Of a stretch of DNA of 64,000 bases, positions 30,964 through 40,454 are shown piece by piece. The DNA comes from Prostheceraeus crozeri. Lineage: Eukaryota > Platyhelminthes > Polycladida > Euryleptidae. The stretch lies in the NCBI GenBank assembly GCA_907163375.1, contig CAJQUW010009225.1:434001-498000 (forward strand). The letters are read 5' to 3'. The notes beneath the pieces are model-generated. The model had not been told where the DNA came from and did no database searches. It worked only from the letters and a program-made list of their open reading frames with translations. Positions within the stretch are counted from its first letter, which is position 1, and every line of letters begins with the position of its first letter. Both the position numbers and the translations under genes were made by a program.

Positions 30964-31285
30964 GATGAAAGAATGAGTAAATTGAGCGATGTACCTTCCT
31001 TTTATACTTTTCCCAACTACCTTGATGAAATGTGAAGTTAGTATGAAGTTGGGAATGATAGAGTTGAATTCGCCGATTGTTGACGCGCAGCCAGATGCGA
31101 TTTCCAATACGTGAATGTCTTTTCATATAGAAGTATTTCAAGTCCTTCATGATATGATGTAGAGATTGAAAATGACGATAAGATAAAACAAACTCTCTTC
31201 TCACATTTCCAGTTGAATCTTTGAAATAGACGTTTCGATCATGATCCGTTTCAATACGTTGTAGGGAATCTAATTTCCAACTCAT
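30635..31285 (-). CDS. PC4-like coactivator domain protein with long overlapping acidic tail (Polinton)
   Basis: 216 residues from ATG 31,285 (MSWKLDSLQRIE). Residues 1-108 are paralogous to the next gene. The piece 'VLSYRHFQSLHHIMKDLKYF' resembles the helix of PC4/p15 coactivators ('ISLn.eQw..Lk..i.dId'), after a strand pair 'RIETDHDRNVYFKD'. Residues 109-216 are Ser/Thr-rich and acidic (SSEDEQFTESS; DMEEGEVCDVESD) and overlap the TBP-like gene in a second frame. An ATGCAAAT box lies 26 bp upstream. PC4 binds single-stranded DNA and TFIIA/TBP complexes, so the pairing with a TBP is suggestive. The PC4 call itself is tentative. Confidence 0.5.
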   Translation of the reverse strand: MSWKLDSLQRIETDHDRNVYFKDSTGNVRREFVLSYRHFQSLHHIMKDLKYFYMKRHSRIGNRIWLRVNNRRIQLYHSQLHTNFTFHQGSWEKYKRKVHRSIYSFFHHEAPSLHHRQHSPSLQTLHQNRSHNITPTASKQQVLPGPSSNVSSEDEQFTESSTLPKWDCTDSRRPFSFIGAVNALRATKTTTSDMEEGEVCDVESDCGQYGDLYSIE

Positions 31286-31307
31286 GGTGCGTGGTAATCA
31301 TATCTGA

Positions 31308-31664
31308 TTAAGATTTGCATAGTAGGGCGATGAACTCACGACGAATAAATGTCATGATGGAGCGATGTATGTATCTTCTATACTTCTCCCAATTGTATTT
31401 GCGAAATGAGAAACAGTTTGCGGAATGAGAATGGTAGATTTGAATTTCATTTCTGTAATGTTGAAGCCAAACTTGATCACCCAAGGAGATGAATCTTAAT
31501 GTTTCAAAATATTCCAAATCCCTCATGATATCATTGAGGTTGACAAATTGTCGCCATGTTAATGTAATTCCTCTTGATGTATGACCATGAGAATTTTTGA
31601 AATGTACGTTTCCATCACGATCAACTCTGATATATTGTAGAGAGTCCAAAATCCAAGTCTTCAT
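31308..31664 (-). CDS. Second PC4-like protein, tandem paralogue (Polinton)
   Basis: About 118 residues from ATG 31,664 (MKTWILD), chosen because it aligns with the start of the neighbour (MSWKLD). Shared blocks are LDSLQ.I..D.D.NV.FK, 'F..L..IM.DL.YF', 'I...IW', 'IQ.YHS', 'F....WEKY.R..HRSI..F...E'. 'GITLTWRQFVNLNDIMRDLEYF' is the closest piece to PC4 ('GISLn.eQW..Lk..isdid'). It lacks the acidic tail. Its start faces the first penton-like gene across 35 bp. A local duplication made the pair. Confidence 0.5.
   Translation of the reverse strand: MKTWILDSLQYIRVDRDGNVHFKNSHGHTSRGITLTWRQFVNLNDIMRDLEYFETLRFISLGDQVWLQHYRNEIQIYHSHSANCFSFRKYNWEKYRRYIHRSIMTFIRREFIALLCKS
31313..31320 (-). promoter_or_regulatory. 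ATGCAAAT box (minus strand)
   Basis: ATGCAAATC on the minus strand, about 26 bp before the ATG of the PC4-like gene at 31,285. Confidence 0.5.
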
Positions 31665-31699
31665 GATGTTATGCAAAGTTGCAGATTAGCAATATAAAA
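31665..31699. promoter_or_regulatory. Very short divergent promoter with ATGCAAAG box
   Basis: 35 bp separate the start codons of a minus-strand PC4-like gene and a plus-strand penton-like gene. ATGCAAAGTTG lies at 31,671-31,681 and an AT-rich CAATATAAAA at 31,690-31,699. Confidence 0.55.
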
Positions 31700-33097
31700 A
31701 TGTCGTTTTATCATATTTTGCTTAGCAATGCGGCTACAAAGAGATTTACTAGCAATCGAGCCGCACTCTTTTCTACTCCCATTGATCATGCACAACAGCT
31801 AAATGGGAATTGGGAAGTGGGTGTCACTCAACTTGTTTATAGCAACTGTGTCTATACTTTTGATCATGAGGTGATGACTATTAATATGAGGCGTACAGCT
31901 GCTTATCAATGTGAAAAGGGGTGCCGAATATACATTCCACAGTGGCCAAAGAAAGATCTCTTATCATGTAAAAAGTTTATATATGATTTCTTGAATAAAG
32001 CGTGTAAACATATTGTCCAATTTACTCCGCACAATGATGATTATAATTATGTACATCATGTAGTTGAGAAAGATTGGATTGTTGGTTTAAGTCCAAGTTT
32101 AAGAAATGATTTAGGCTACCTCGCTAGCGCCTTAACAAGCTATGATAATTTTAACGTTAATTACCACATAAGTGGTCATAAACAGTTAATATATCGAGAG
32201 GAAGCTTATTATGTAGATCTTATTCCAAGAAATGAGAAGACGTTGGTGAAGAAGATTGTGATTAAGCCAAGAAAGACAAACATGACTCCTGAAACATTAT
32301 TGAAGAAATTTAATTATCTCCTTCGAGTTGATGACAAACAAGTGGCAACATTGACTTATATTAAATCATCTAATCATATTGCAATAAGTAAATTAAATGA
32401 TGATGATCTAGTATTAGTTTGTTCAAAAGATTTTCATCAGTTCTTACGACATCGTTCTGCAGCTGTTCATGGAAAATCTGATATGCAACATTTACCATGT
32501 GAAAGGTCAAATCAATTTGATACAGAATGGGCCGTATCTTTATACAGAAAGTGTGTAGAGCCTTTTGGTGGTTTCTTACATGAAACAAGAGTGTTGATGC
32601 CTCGCATTATTACTTCGGTTAAATTGGTTGTAGATTATTTAAATGAAGTGATTAATGAGCAACATATTTCATTTTCTGAAAAAGAAGGTACTTTGTCTCT
32701 CACTATAAATGGAAAAGGTATTGAACTAATTATGGATAAAACTCTAATGGACATTTTGGGTTTTGATCAAAATATCTTTAAAAGTGGTACTGTAACCAAA
32801 GCTAGCGCAGACATGTCGCTATCGCGTCGTATTAACTATTTTCAGATATATTCCAATATTGGTGAAGATGTACGTGTGGGAGATGTTGAAGCTCCATTGC
32901 TAGCAATGATACCATACCAGCCAAAAAGCTGCAGTATTTTATCTGAGCATACTTTCAAGAAAGTGCATTATACAAAGCTGAAATCAAACTACATCCCACA
33001 AATTGATATTGCCATTTATGATGATGCTGGTGCGTTGATTCCTTTTCATAAAGATGCTGTGACAAGTATTACACTCCATTTCCGAATGAAGAGTTAA
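31700..33097 (+). CDS. Minor capsid/penton-like protein 1 (Polinton)
   Basis: 465 residues from ATG 31,700 (MSFYHILLSNAAT). The N-terminal block 'F....LSNAATKRF.SN..A.F.TPI.....LNGNWEVGVTQL.Y' is the family hallmark: 'S.aS...yP.N....F...L..pl.L.G.WEVgL..i.y'. It recurs in the next gene. The rest consists of predicted strand-rich segments with 'IELIMDKTLMDILGF' repeated twice in spirit. This family is widespread in animal Polintons and is taken as the penton or vertex protein. ATGCAAAG lies 22 bp upstream. Confidence 0.65.
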   Translation: MSFYHILLSNAATKRFTSNRAALFSTPIDHAQQLNGNWEVGVTQLVYSNCVYTFDHEVMTINMRRTAAYQCEKGCRIYIPQWPKKDLLSCKKFIYDFLNKACKHIVQFTPHNDDYNYVHHVVEKDWIVGLSPSLRNDLGYLASALTSYDNFNVNYHISGHKQLIYREEAYYVDLIPRNEKTLVKKIVIKPRKTNMTPETLLKKFNYLLRVDDKQVATLTYIKSSNHIAISKLNDDDLVLVCSKDFHQFLRHRSAAVHGKSDMQHLPCERSNQFDTEWAVSLYRKCVEPFGGFLHETRVLMPRIITSVKLVVDYLNEVINEQHISFSEKEGTLSLTINGKGIELIMDKTLMDILGFDQNIFKSGTVTKASADMSLSRRINYFQIYSNIGEDVRVGDVEAPLLAMIPYQPKSCSILSEHTFKKVHYTKLKSNYIPQIDIAIYDDAGALIPFHKDAVTSITLHFRMKS

Positions 33098-33104
33098 TGC
33101 AAAA
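33097..33104 (+). promoter_or_regulatory. ATGCAAAA box
   Basis: ATGCAAAAGTATGC overlaps the preceding stop codon and lies 32 bp before the preferred ATG at 33,137. Confidence 0.45.
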
Positions 33105-33136
33105 GTATGCTAATATATTTTTCCAATGTGAATAAT

Positions 33137-34657
33137 ATGGAAAGTGAAAATAAGGACTCGTTTCTAATCTACTTGCCCAGTAATGCTTCTATGAATAAAT
33201 TTCCCAAAAATAAACCATCAGACTATCGAGTAGAATTAAATCGGCCACTGCATTTAGAAGGTGAATGGGAAGTTGGCGTTTCTAGTATTTGCTATGATAG
33301 CAATATTCAGAATGTGAATGATTTGGAAGAAATGATATTGACTCCTCGCACCCATGATGGAATAACGATGAATAATGCATTTCAGTTCCCATACAATTTA
33401 ACATCAGATGGAAAGTGGAACTATGAATGGATTCAGATAAAATCAGATTCTTATGAGCCATTTGGGAATGAGAAAATTATTAAGGCATTCAACAGTGGTA
33501 ATACTTCCATCATGAAGAATAAAAATCAGAAAGCTTATGAGTTTACTATCTATCATTGGAGTGGGAGACAGTTCCTCCGCTTTCATTCTTTTACTAAAGG
33601 TCTTACGCTGAGGTTGGATAGTGAATTCTATCCACATCTTGGTTTTGGTCATGGACTACATCTAACGTCAATTGCTACTGCAAATGTTAAAAAAGTTTAT
33701 TCAACTCGAATCAACAAATTTCATTATAGATTTAAAATATTTGATGAAGATGTTGTAGAATGCGAAGAACGCATCATTTTGAAAAAGCGTGGTGTTCAAC
33801 CTTTATCACTTATTGAGTTAGTAAAACGATGGAATGAGACTGTGGGTAAGAAGTATGGAGAGAAAATTATGGCGGACAAAAATAAGTTGGTTATTCAGAA
33901 ATATAATGACAAACTTACAGTTTATTTCTCTCCAACCTTGCGTCATTTTGTAAGACATTATACGCCTATTATTGGAAGCGGTGTGGTGTATGGTTCTCAT
34001 GAATATCACACTAAAGCTGATTCAGTTAATGATGAATGGTGGGTGGACATCTATGGCGATCGCATCAAGAAAATTTACCAGTCTTATGAAGAATCTAAAG
34101 TTGCTATCAATATAATGCCGCGTCTATATCATACAGTTGAAAGCTTCATTCATGTAGTAAATCCTTATATACAACAGAAGTTGAAGCATGTGATGAAAAG
34201 TAAATATGATGTAAAGACACACCACATTTCGTTTTCAATTGAAAAACAACGCGTTGTTCTGAAACTGGGTGATGACATTCAATGTCAATTGAGTAAAAAT
34301 TTGAAAAAACTCTTTGGCTTTTCAATGCTACAAACTGTGTTTGCTGCTGCGCATACGATTGGTATAGAAACACCAATGACACTTGATAAACATGAACAAC
34401 ACCTTTACATTCAAAGTGATTTGATTTTACCTATTTCTGTTGGCGAGAAAAAAGAATACATTTTACGTGATTTCATTCATGATAAAGACGCTTCATATGG
34501 AATAGTCGAGAAGATGTTTGAATCTATTTTCTATCATCCCGTCGTCAAACAAACTATACCCTCTATTGCTATCAAAATTACCAATGGTTTACAAGAGTGT
34601 ATCCATGTGAAAGATACTAAATCCCTCGTAACTTTAGTGTTTCGGAAAACAAAGTGA
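33137..34657 (+). CDS. Minor capsid/penton-like protein 2, paralogue (Polinton)
   Basis: 506 residues from ATG 33,137 (MESENKDSFLIYLPS); an ATG at 33,107 is also in frame, but the upper one places the promoter box better. The N-terminal block 'YLPSNASMNKFPKNKPSDYRVELNRPLHLEGEWEVGVSSI' is the textbook opening of the Polinton penton-like family. A later 'LSKNLKKLFGF' matches the 'MDKTLMDILGF' of protein 1. The two genes lie head to tail and arose by duplication. Ends at a shared polyadenylation site. Confidence 0.68.
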   Translation: MESENKDSFLIYLPSNASMNKFPKNKPSDYRVELNRPLHLEGEWEVGVSSICYDSNIQNVNDLEEMILTPRTHDGITMNNAFQFPYNLTSDGKWNYEWIQIKSDSYEPFGNEKIIKAFNSGNTSIMKNKNQKAYEFTIYHWSGRQFLRFHSFTKGLTLRLDSEFYPHLGFGHGLHLTSIATANVKKVYSTRINKFHYRFKIFDEDVVECEERIILKKRGVQPLSLIELVKRWNETVGKKYGEKIMADKNKLVIQKYNDKLTVYFSPTLRHFVRHYTPIIGSGVVYGSHEYHTKADSVNDEWWVDIYGDRIKKIYQSYEESKVAINIMPRLYHTVESFIHVVNPYIQQKLKHVMKSKYDVKTHHISFSIEKQRVVLKLGDDIQCQLSKNLKKLFGFSMLQTVFAAAHTIGIETPMTLDKHEQHLYIQSDLILPISVGEKKEYILRDFIHDKDASYGIVEKMFESIFYHPVVKQTIPSIAIKITNGLQECIHVKDTKSLVTLVFRKTK

Positions 34658-34672
34658 AGTCATTGTGATATG

Positions 34673-34686
34673 TTTATTGAAATAAA
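34673..34686. terminator. Bidirectional polyadenylation signal
   Basis: TTTATTGAAATAAA gives AATAAA on both strands within 14 bp. It serves the plus-strand penton-like gene (stop 34,657) and the minus-strand polymerase (stop 34,837). Confidence 0.65.
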
Positions 34687-34836
34687 AATATGTATATGAA
34701 AAAGTCTTTTCACAGATATAGGGGGAATGGGCTGACTGTAGGTATATATTCACAAGGAAGAAACGATCTCATACGATACATAAAACAACCATGTATATCT
34801 ACAAAAAGCAACATCAAAATACTGAGTTAAAGTTGA

Positions 34837-37800
34837 TTATGTCAATACATCTCCTGAATGTGGTAGCGTGAGTTTTATTCTTTTGGGTGGAGGTATGTTT
34901 GTGTCAGGATGTCCATGTGGAAGAGATGTGTTATGTCCTATCCAACACCTCTTATCCTCCCATGCTGAAAGTGCTCGTTTCTTGAACGTGTACGTTTTCA
35001 CAGTATGAACTTGAGATTTTAAGATTGTCATATTGACAAACGTTATAGTTTTATTTTTATAGGCCTTCTTATAGGACCGATGTTTCATTTTATGAACAAT
35101 GGATTTTGATATACCTTTAGCACGCTTAATACTATCTGCACATTCTTTTAGTTTCATGGAATACATTTTAGGACGGAGGAGAATCATTTCATCTATTTCC
35201 TTTCCTGCTGTTTCATCCTTAAAACAACCAAGTTTGGCTTTATTCTGTATGGAATAGAGTGGATGAGTGGGATTGTAGTTAGATGTATCGAAATATTTTT
35301 CTAATGACTTACCTACTTCATTAAAATTTAAATCTTTTTGAGTGGTAATTCCTAAAAAGAAACTATCTGTATCACCACCCAGCAAGCGAACCTCTTTTAC
35401 GAGAGGGCATGGTTTTAATATTTTGTAGAAGAGTTGATACATTTCAAGCTTGGAATAATCTAAAACGGCTTGCCCAATATAGATGGGTTTGCACAACTCA
35501 ACTTCTGATTTAATCATTTTAACACCTACAAGATCCTCATCGATGATGTCTCTATCAATGAAAAGAGGTGATGAGGTCAATTTGTGATATTTTTGTTCAT
35601 CAACGACTAGTTTGTAATTCATACGTTTTCTAACATCCTCCATGGTCTTTCCGAATAGACTATTATTCTTATATTTATAAAAATCCTTTTCAAAATTATT
35701 TTGGGCGAGTGCACGTTTTTGACTGTTACTATCTATGTAGGGTTTGAGGAAGGCTTTCTGTCTAAATTTGATAATGCGGTGAACTGACTTTAGAAGCATG
35801 CCCATTTCTAAATAGAATTTTAATATGCAGAAGTGTACGAGATAATTTTTCTTATCATATTGGGTGAGTAAAAGTTTGCGGCATGGTTTGTACCTTGGCT
35901 GTCCACACTCTGTTAAGTTATTATGAAATTGTGACATGAATGGTGAAAACATATCTTCAGTCACTTCGCCAGATTCAGGTGCGAGTGGGAAATCAGCAGT
36001 TTTATTTTTAATACTATTTGGATAAATCAAATCCACTTCAAAATAATATCCCCAATCACCTTCATCTGGAATATTCAGTATGTTTGAAGGGTTGGAGTAA
36101 TACTCAAGCTCATTTTGATTTAACCAACTAAACTCGGAATGAGGTAGTGGTTTAGACAGTGAACTGCCATATAAATTATTTTGGTCATAGTACTTTAGGT
36201 GGATATGATCATCACCTACTGTTTCAGATTTTATATGATGTTTATTTACAAATGTGAGACCACCGCGTATTCCGCGCTCAAATATATTATACATCTCCGG
36301 GTCTTGTAAGAGATGAATGGTCTCACCAGTCATTTTAAAGGCTGATTTAAAGGACATGGCTGGTAGACTGACAAAGTGGATAGGATCTAATTTGTCTTCT
36401 TCTAATGCCACTCGTCGAAACTCCTGAAAGACATCAGCCAGCAAAATGACATCTAATTCTAAGTAAGCGATCATATAATCGCCAAACGTTTTACAATTAA
36501 ATTTTAACCATGCCTCTTGAGCATGTTCATAGTCCTCTACTGGACAATCTTCACCCGTCAAATCGTTTTTGAATTTGTCAATGGAAGGAAGGGTTGTTTC
36601 ATTTAGTTTAGACATTGAGCTAAAATACGCATAAGGAAAGACTCCTTTGCGAGTGATTATTTCATCCGTTAAGTTTGGATAGTGTTTCTTCAAAGTTTGA
36701 CTATGGGGAAGAAACTTGAGATTACGAACGAGAGAAGCTAGTGACGCTGACATGAATTGAAATGAATCTAAAAATTTTATTTCGAAGAAGACTGTCTTAT
36801 TTTCTTTAGTTTTATCTACTGGTACTTTTGCTGTCATTGCCATGAATTTTTCTCTCGTTTGTGCTATTACATTAAACTGCCACGATTTCATCTGGCTCAA
36901 CCCTCCTTTTATGAGCATATGACTGTCATAGCCCTTAAAGTTATGAAAAATGACGGGTAGTACACGACGTCTCAACCTAAGTGAAAAGTTACATTTGGAG
37001 CAGAGTGCGTTTCTAAATTTACCAGTGATGTGATCATGATCACGCACTTTCTTAATTTTATCGTCATCAAACGTTTTATGACATTTAGGACAGGATGTGC
37101 AACTTTCAAATTTTTGTTTGTCTTCATCTGACATATGTAGTGACTTACGCTGCAATTGGGAATCATATGATTGTTGAAATTTTGCAGCTTTATCGAGAAA
37201 TTCTAGAAATTTTGAAATGCAATCTTCACCTTGCCAAGTATGCATTTTGTTTTGTCTATTCCTAAAGTGGTCATGCCATACTTCATAGCAGGATATGGCT
37301 GCTGGCTTGTGGATGATATCATCAATGTAGCATTCTATGTCTGCGTAAATGACACGCAGGGGACTTAATTCGTCACCATTATCCCTATGTGAAAATATTT
37401 TATCTTTGGGCATGCGTTCCATTTGTAATTTACCTCGCTTGCACCATTCATAGTGAGTTTCAAATTTATCTTTACTCCAAAATGAGCGGATGCAGCGGTC
37501 GCATACAAAATGTTCACCTCTTTTAGAGTGCCCCAAGTGAGTGTACAAGCGAGAGATTTTGGGAATACCACAGTAGTGCCATTCCTCGCTATCATCTTGT
37601 TTTACTAATAAGAGGTTGACTACACGTTCATAACAAGTTGAACGTGAATTATAGCGGGCACCCTTCAACCCCTTCTCCCACACGTGAACGACAATTTTAA
37701 TCTTATTATGTTTTTCGAACGTTTCTACATCTTTGATTTTCATGTTGTTACTATCACAACCTTCAAAGTCTAGTTCATCCTCCCACTGTCTATAGCTATA

Positions 37801-38809
37801 GGTGCGATCTCGATGCGCGTTGATATCATTATAGTGAAGGATGGATAGGACTGCATATTTGAAACACTGTGATTTACAATCAACATTGATGACAGCTTTC
37901 TTATTATACAACGTTTTTGGAAGTTTAAATGTGCCTCGAGCTGCATGACTTTCTAATAGGGAAATTTTGAATATGGCTGAGTCCACACCATCAAAAATGA
38001 GAGCGCTGTCGCGTTGATTGAATTTATCTACATTTGATTTTAAACATTGAATGTGAAAATTTAGCCAAGACTCGCAGTCTACAACTTCGGTTGCGGAAGA
38101 GGAAGGAATATGAAACTGTATTCTCTCCGTCACTTGACCCGTTTGAAAATCTATTTTAATATATTTTAGTTTAAGGTAGATGAGCGCCTTCATTCTAAAA
38201 TTGTCTAAATTATTGAAGAGCGCTTCGATAATGTTAGAATTTTGAAGGAGCCACTCAGGAAAATCTACAATTTGAGTATTGGACTCCATGCAGTAGTCGC
38301 GTACTAAATTATTATGTGAAACATTAATGAGGGAGATGGTAGAGGTACCGTTGGTGTAGTGATCATTTGCATGCGTGTGTTGAAGTCTGTGCGAAGATCG
38401 CTGAAAGTGACTATCAAAAGAAAGAGGGCACAAATCGCAAGGAAAGGAGATGTCATCGTCAGAATCAACTTCACCTCCGGAGATTGACACCGCTTTGCGT
38501 TGACACACACGTTGTTTGATGTGTCGAAGGAGACTGTGCTTCCTTGTAAACATATGTCCGCAGTCGGCACATTCCCACTCGTTGCCTTGCCGCGAGAGTC
38601 CTGAGCTGGAACTCACATCACCTGAAAGAGAAATCATTCTTTCATCTCTGTTCAAGCCTCAGTGTAGTGTTACAACCTACCTTGACTCAATAACTCTAAA
38701 CTTTCCTCGAGAAGAGAGGGCGTTGGTGATGAAGTTGTTGCCTGAAATTGAGGAAGATGCTATTAGTCACACGTTTGAGGGAGATGAGAGGAAATTTTCA
38801 ACTTACCAT
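34837..38809 (-). CDS. Protein-primed DNA polymerase B, Polinton
   Basis: The main exon (34,837-38,621) encodes over 1,250 residues. Two C2H2 fingers ('CADCGHMFTRKHSLLRH', 'CDLCPLSFDSHFQRSSH') open it. An N-terminal domain with 'INVDCKSQCFKYAVLSIL' follows, then a Cys-rich block ('CPKCHKTF...DHDHITGKFRNALCSKCN'). Exonuclease motifs are YADIEC (about 437-442), FHNFKGYDSH and YMIAYLELDV. Polymerase motif A is YYDQNNLYG (822-830), B is KNNSLFGKT and C is GGDTDS (1,093-1,098). Two short upstream exons with consensus splice sites (38,681-38,741 and the ATG-ending exon at 38,807-38,809) appear to supply the start, as at the left end. It copies the element from terminal-protein primers. Family length is normal. 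Confidence 0.94.
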
Positions 38810-39065
38810 TTCAACGAAATCAAGTTTAAGGTTGATACTTCTACAAGATAGAGACTTCACTCAAATAATAGTCAAAGAGAGAGATCGTGCGTTCGTCACT
38901 TGTATGATTCACAGATTAAATGAAATGACCTGAATGTCACTTTGCTTATATACTTTCATCCTCTTCATTCATTGGATGTTCATTCTGATTGGCTGCTTGT
39001 GTATACTTAAGAATTAGAAAAATGTTAAAGTTATCATTATTCAAAGTCAGCATTTCAAAGACAAC
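38810..39065. promoter_or_regulatory. Divergent promoter region: polymerase (-) and acidic protein (+)
   Basis: Read on the minus strand: two CCAAT boxes (38,988-38,992 and 38,971-38,975), TATATAAG (about 38,946-38,953), then a leader with GTGACGAACGCAC (near 38,888-38,900) and ATG|GTAAGT. This is the same module as at 22.65-22.81 kb. For the plus-strand gene at 39,066 a weaker GTATACTTAA stands near 39,001. Confidence 0.7.
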
Positions 39066-39503
39066 ATGACAAGTCCTCCAACAACACCAAATACCGCATT
39101 GGAGTTCTCCTCTCCATATACATCAGCAAAGGTGCTCGTTACACCAAATGCACCAAGAAAGGCGAAGGTGGAGAAGACATACAATCTCGACAATATACGA
39201 AAGTTATCATTATCGGAGGAGGATGAAGAGGAGTTGCCCGACCTAACAGGCATACGGTGGAAATATTTACAATATGATGCCGAAGGGGTGATGGAGATGA
39301 CCAGCAAGTCGCACTTGCATCAAATATGGGAGTGGTACACCCCTAACTCCCAACCGCGAACCGTGGCGGAGTGGGCGTACATTGAGAAAGTGAGGGACGC
39401 TGCAGAAGAACGTTTAAAGCAGCTCAACTGTTTTTGTAATCTATGTGAAGCCAGACTCTGGGACGATATTGACGATGAAGACCTTTTGAAATACATGCCA
39501 TAA
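39066..39503 (+). CDS. Acidic accessory protein, function unknown (Polinton)
   Basis: 145 residues. A Ser/Thr/Pro-rich N-terminus is followed by a strongly acidic patch (SLSEEDEEELPDLTG). A Trp-rich helical part ('IRWKYLQYDAEGVMEM', 'IWEWYTPN', 'VAEWAYIEKVRDAAEERL') leads to CFCNLC and an acidic end. AATAAA follows the stop at once. The acidic stretch and cysteine pair recall small adenoviral or papillomaviral early regulators in composition only; no LxCxE motif is present. Faces the polymerase gene across a shared promoter. Confidence 0.55.
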   Translation: MTSPPTTPNTALEFSSPYTSAKVLVTPNAPRKAKVEKTYNLDNIRKLSLSEEDEEELPDLTGIRWKYLQYDAEGVMEMTSKSHLHQIWEWYTPNSQPRTVAEWAYIEKVRDAAEERLKQLNCFCNLCEARLWDDIDDEDLLKYMP

Positions 39504-39567
39504 TAAATGTTTATTTCGTATTATCTTTGCTTTCATACTGACTTACTTGAATGGGGTTTTAGTGAAT

Positions 39568-39960
39568 AATTTAACCATGTATACTTTTTCATTTGGAAAT
39601 AGTAGCACGCTTAGTCTAACTTGTAAATCTAAAAACATTTCATATGGACGATGATGGTAGATAAAATAGTGTCAAATAAATTAAGATAGCTTACACTTCT
39701 GATACAGGGATAGCAATCGACTGCGATCCATGTGTAAAGAGCTTGTTAGACTATGGATGGGCTTAAGTGGATGATTTAACCATGTATACTTTTTCATTTG
39801 GAAATAGTAGCACGCTTAGTCTAACTTGTAAATCTAAAAACATTTCATATGGACGATGATGGTAGATAAAATAGTGTCAAATAAATTAAGATAGCTTACA
39901 CTTCTGATACAGGGATAGCAATCGACTGCGATCCATGTGTAAAGAGCTTGTTAGACTACG
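39568..39960. repeat. Tandem duplication of about 190 bp (spacing about 205 bp)
   Basis: Copies at about 39,568-39,757 and 39,773-39,960 are nearly identical, from ATTTAACCATGTATAC to GAGCTTGTTAGACTA. The end of each copy carries CAGGGATAGCAATCGACTGC, which occurs a third time near 40,802. No open frame of note. The stretch 39,504-40,300 is otherwise empty of supported genes. Confidence 0.8.
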
Positions 39961-40302
39961 GAAGAGAGAAGTGTGTTATGTTGCGTGTGGCGCGTGAGTG
40001 TCCTCCCATTTCATTCCATTCATCAATTCGTCTCATTGATAGAGACAGGTAGAACTCATGGTTCTCATAACGTATGCAATGGAAAGTTTTAGGCAACCTT
40101 CGACAGTTGGCTAAATGTCGCCCTGGCGCGAATGCATACTACGTTGAGACAGAGGCAATCACTTGCAAACATGACGCAGAGAGGTTTAACAAGATTGACC
40201 ATTGCCGAATGTCCCTTGCGGTATACATAGCTACGGGTTTCACCGCCGCCCTTTACAGGAACGCCCGTCGAAAGGAAGTATTACACCGAACTTCATTTGC
40301 AA

Positions 40303-40448
40303 CGTTCAAGTTGACTGATAGCAGATTCAACTTAATGATAGTATTCGCCAGTCCGAAGACTGCCCAGGGCAAACCGCGAGGAGGTTCTATCATGTCTTGC
40401 CCCATGGTGGCCCTTAAGAGAGCCGATGGTTCGTTCTCGGGAGTAACA
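40303..40448. repeat. 140-bp dispersed direct repeat, copy 1
   Basis: From about AACGTTCAAGTTGACTGATA to GTTCGTTCTCGGGAGT. Near-identical copies lie at 40,827-40,968 and 41,299-41,440. Each copy sits just past the 3' end of a minus-strand gene. Both strands are open across the unit, so the long frames through it are not informative. Confidence 0.85.
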
Positions 40449-40454
40449 AGATGA

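Noticed and set aside
30990-31015. AGTATAAAAGG TATA-like sequence upstream of TBP-like gene
   Set aside because: It codes for the conserved 'WEKYKR' of the PC4-like protein, so its TATA look may be chance. It remains a possible but unsupported promoter.
30963-31107. 48-codon upstream extension of the TBP-like frame
   Set aside because: TBP similarity begins at the ATG at 30,963. The upstream part overlaps the conserved PC4-like domain and does not resemble protein.
39066-39503. LxCxE retinoblastoma-binding motif in the acidic protein
   Set aside because: The sequence near the end (CFCNLCEAR) has suitable residues but not in the L-x-C-x-E order.
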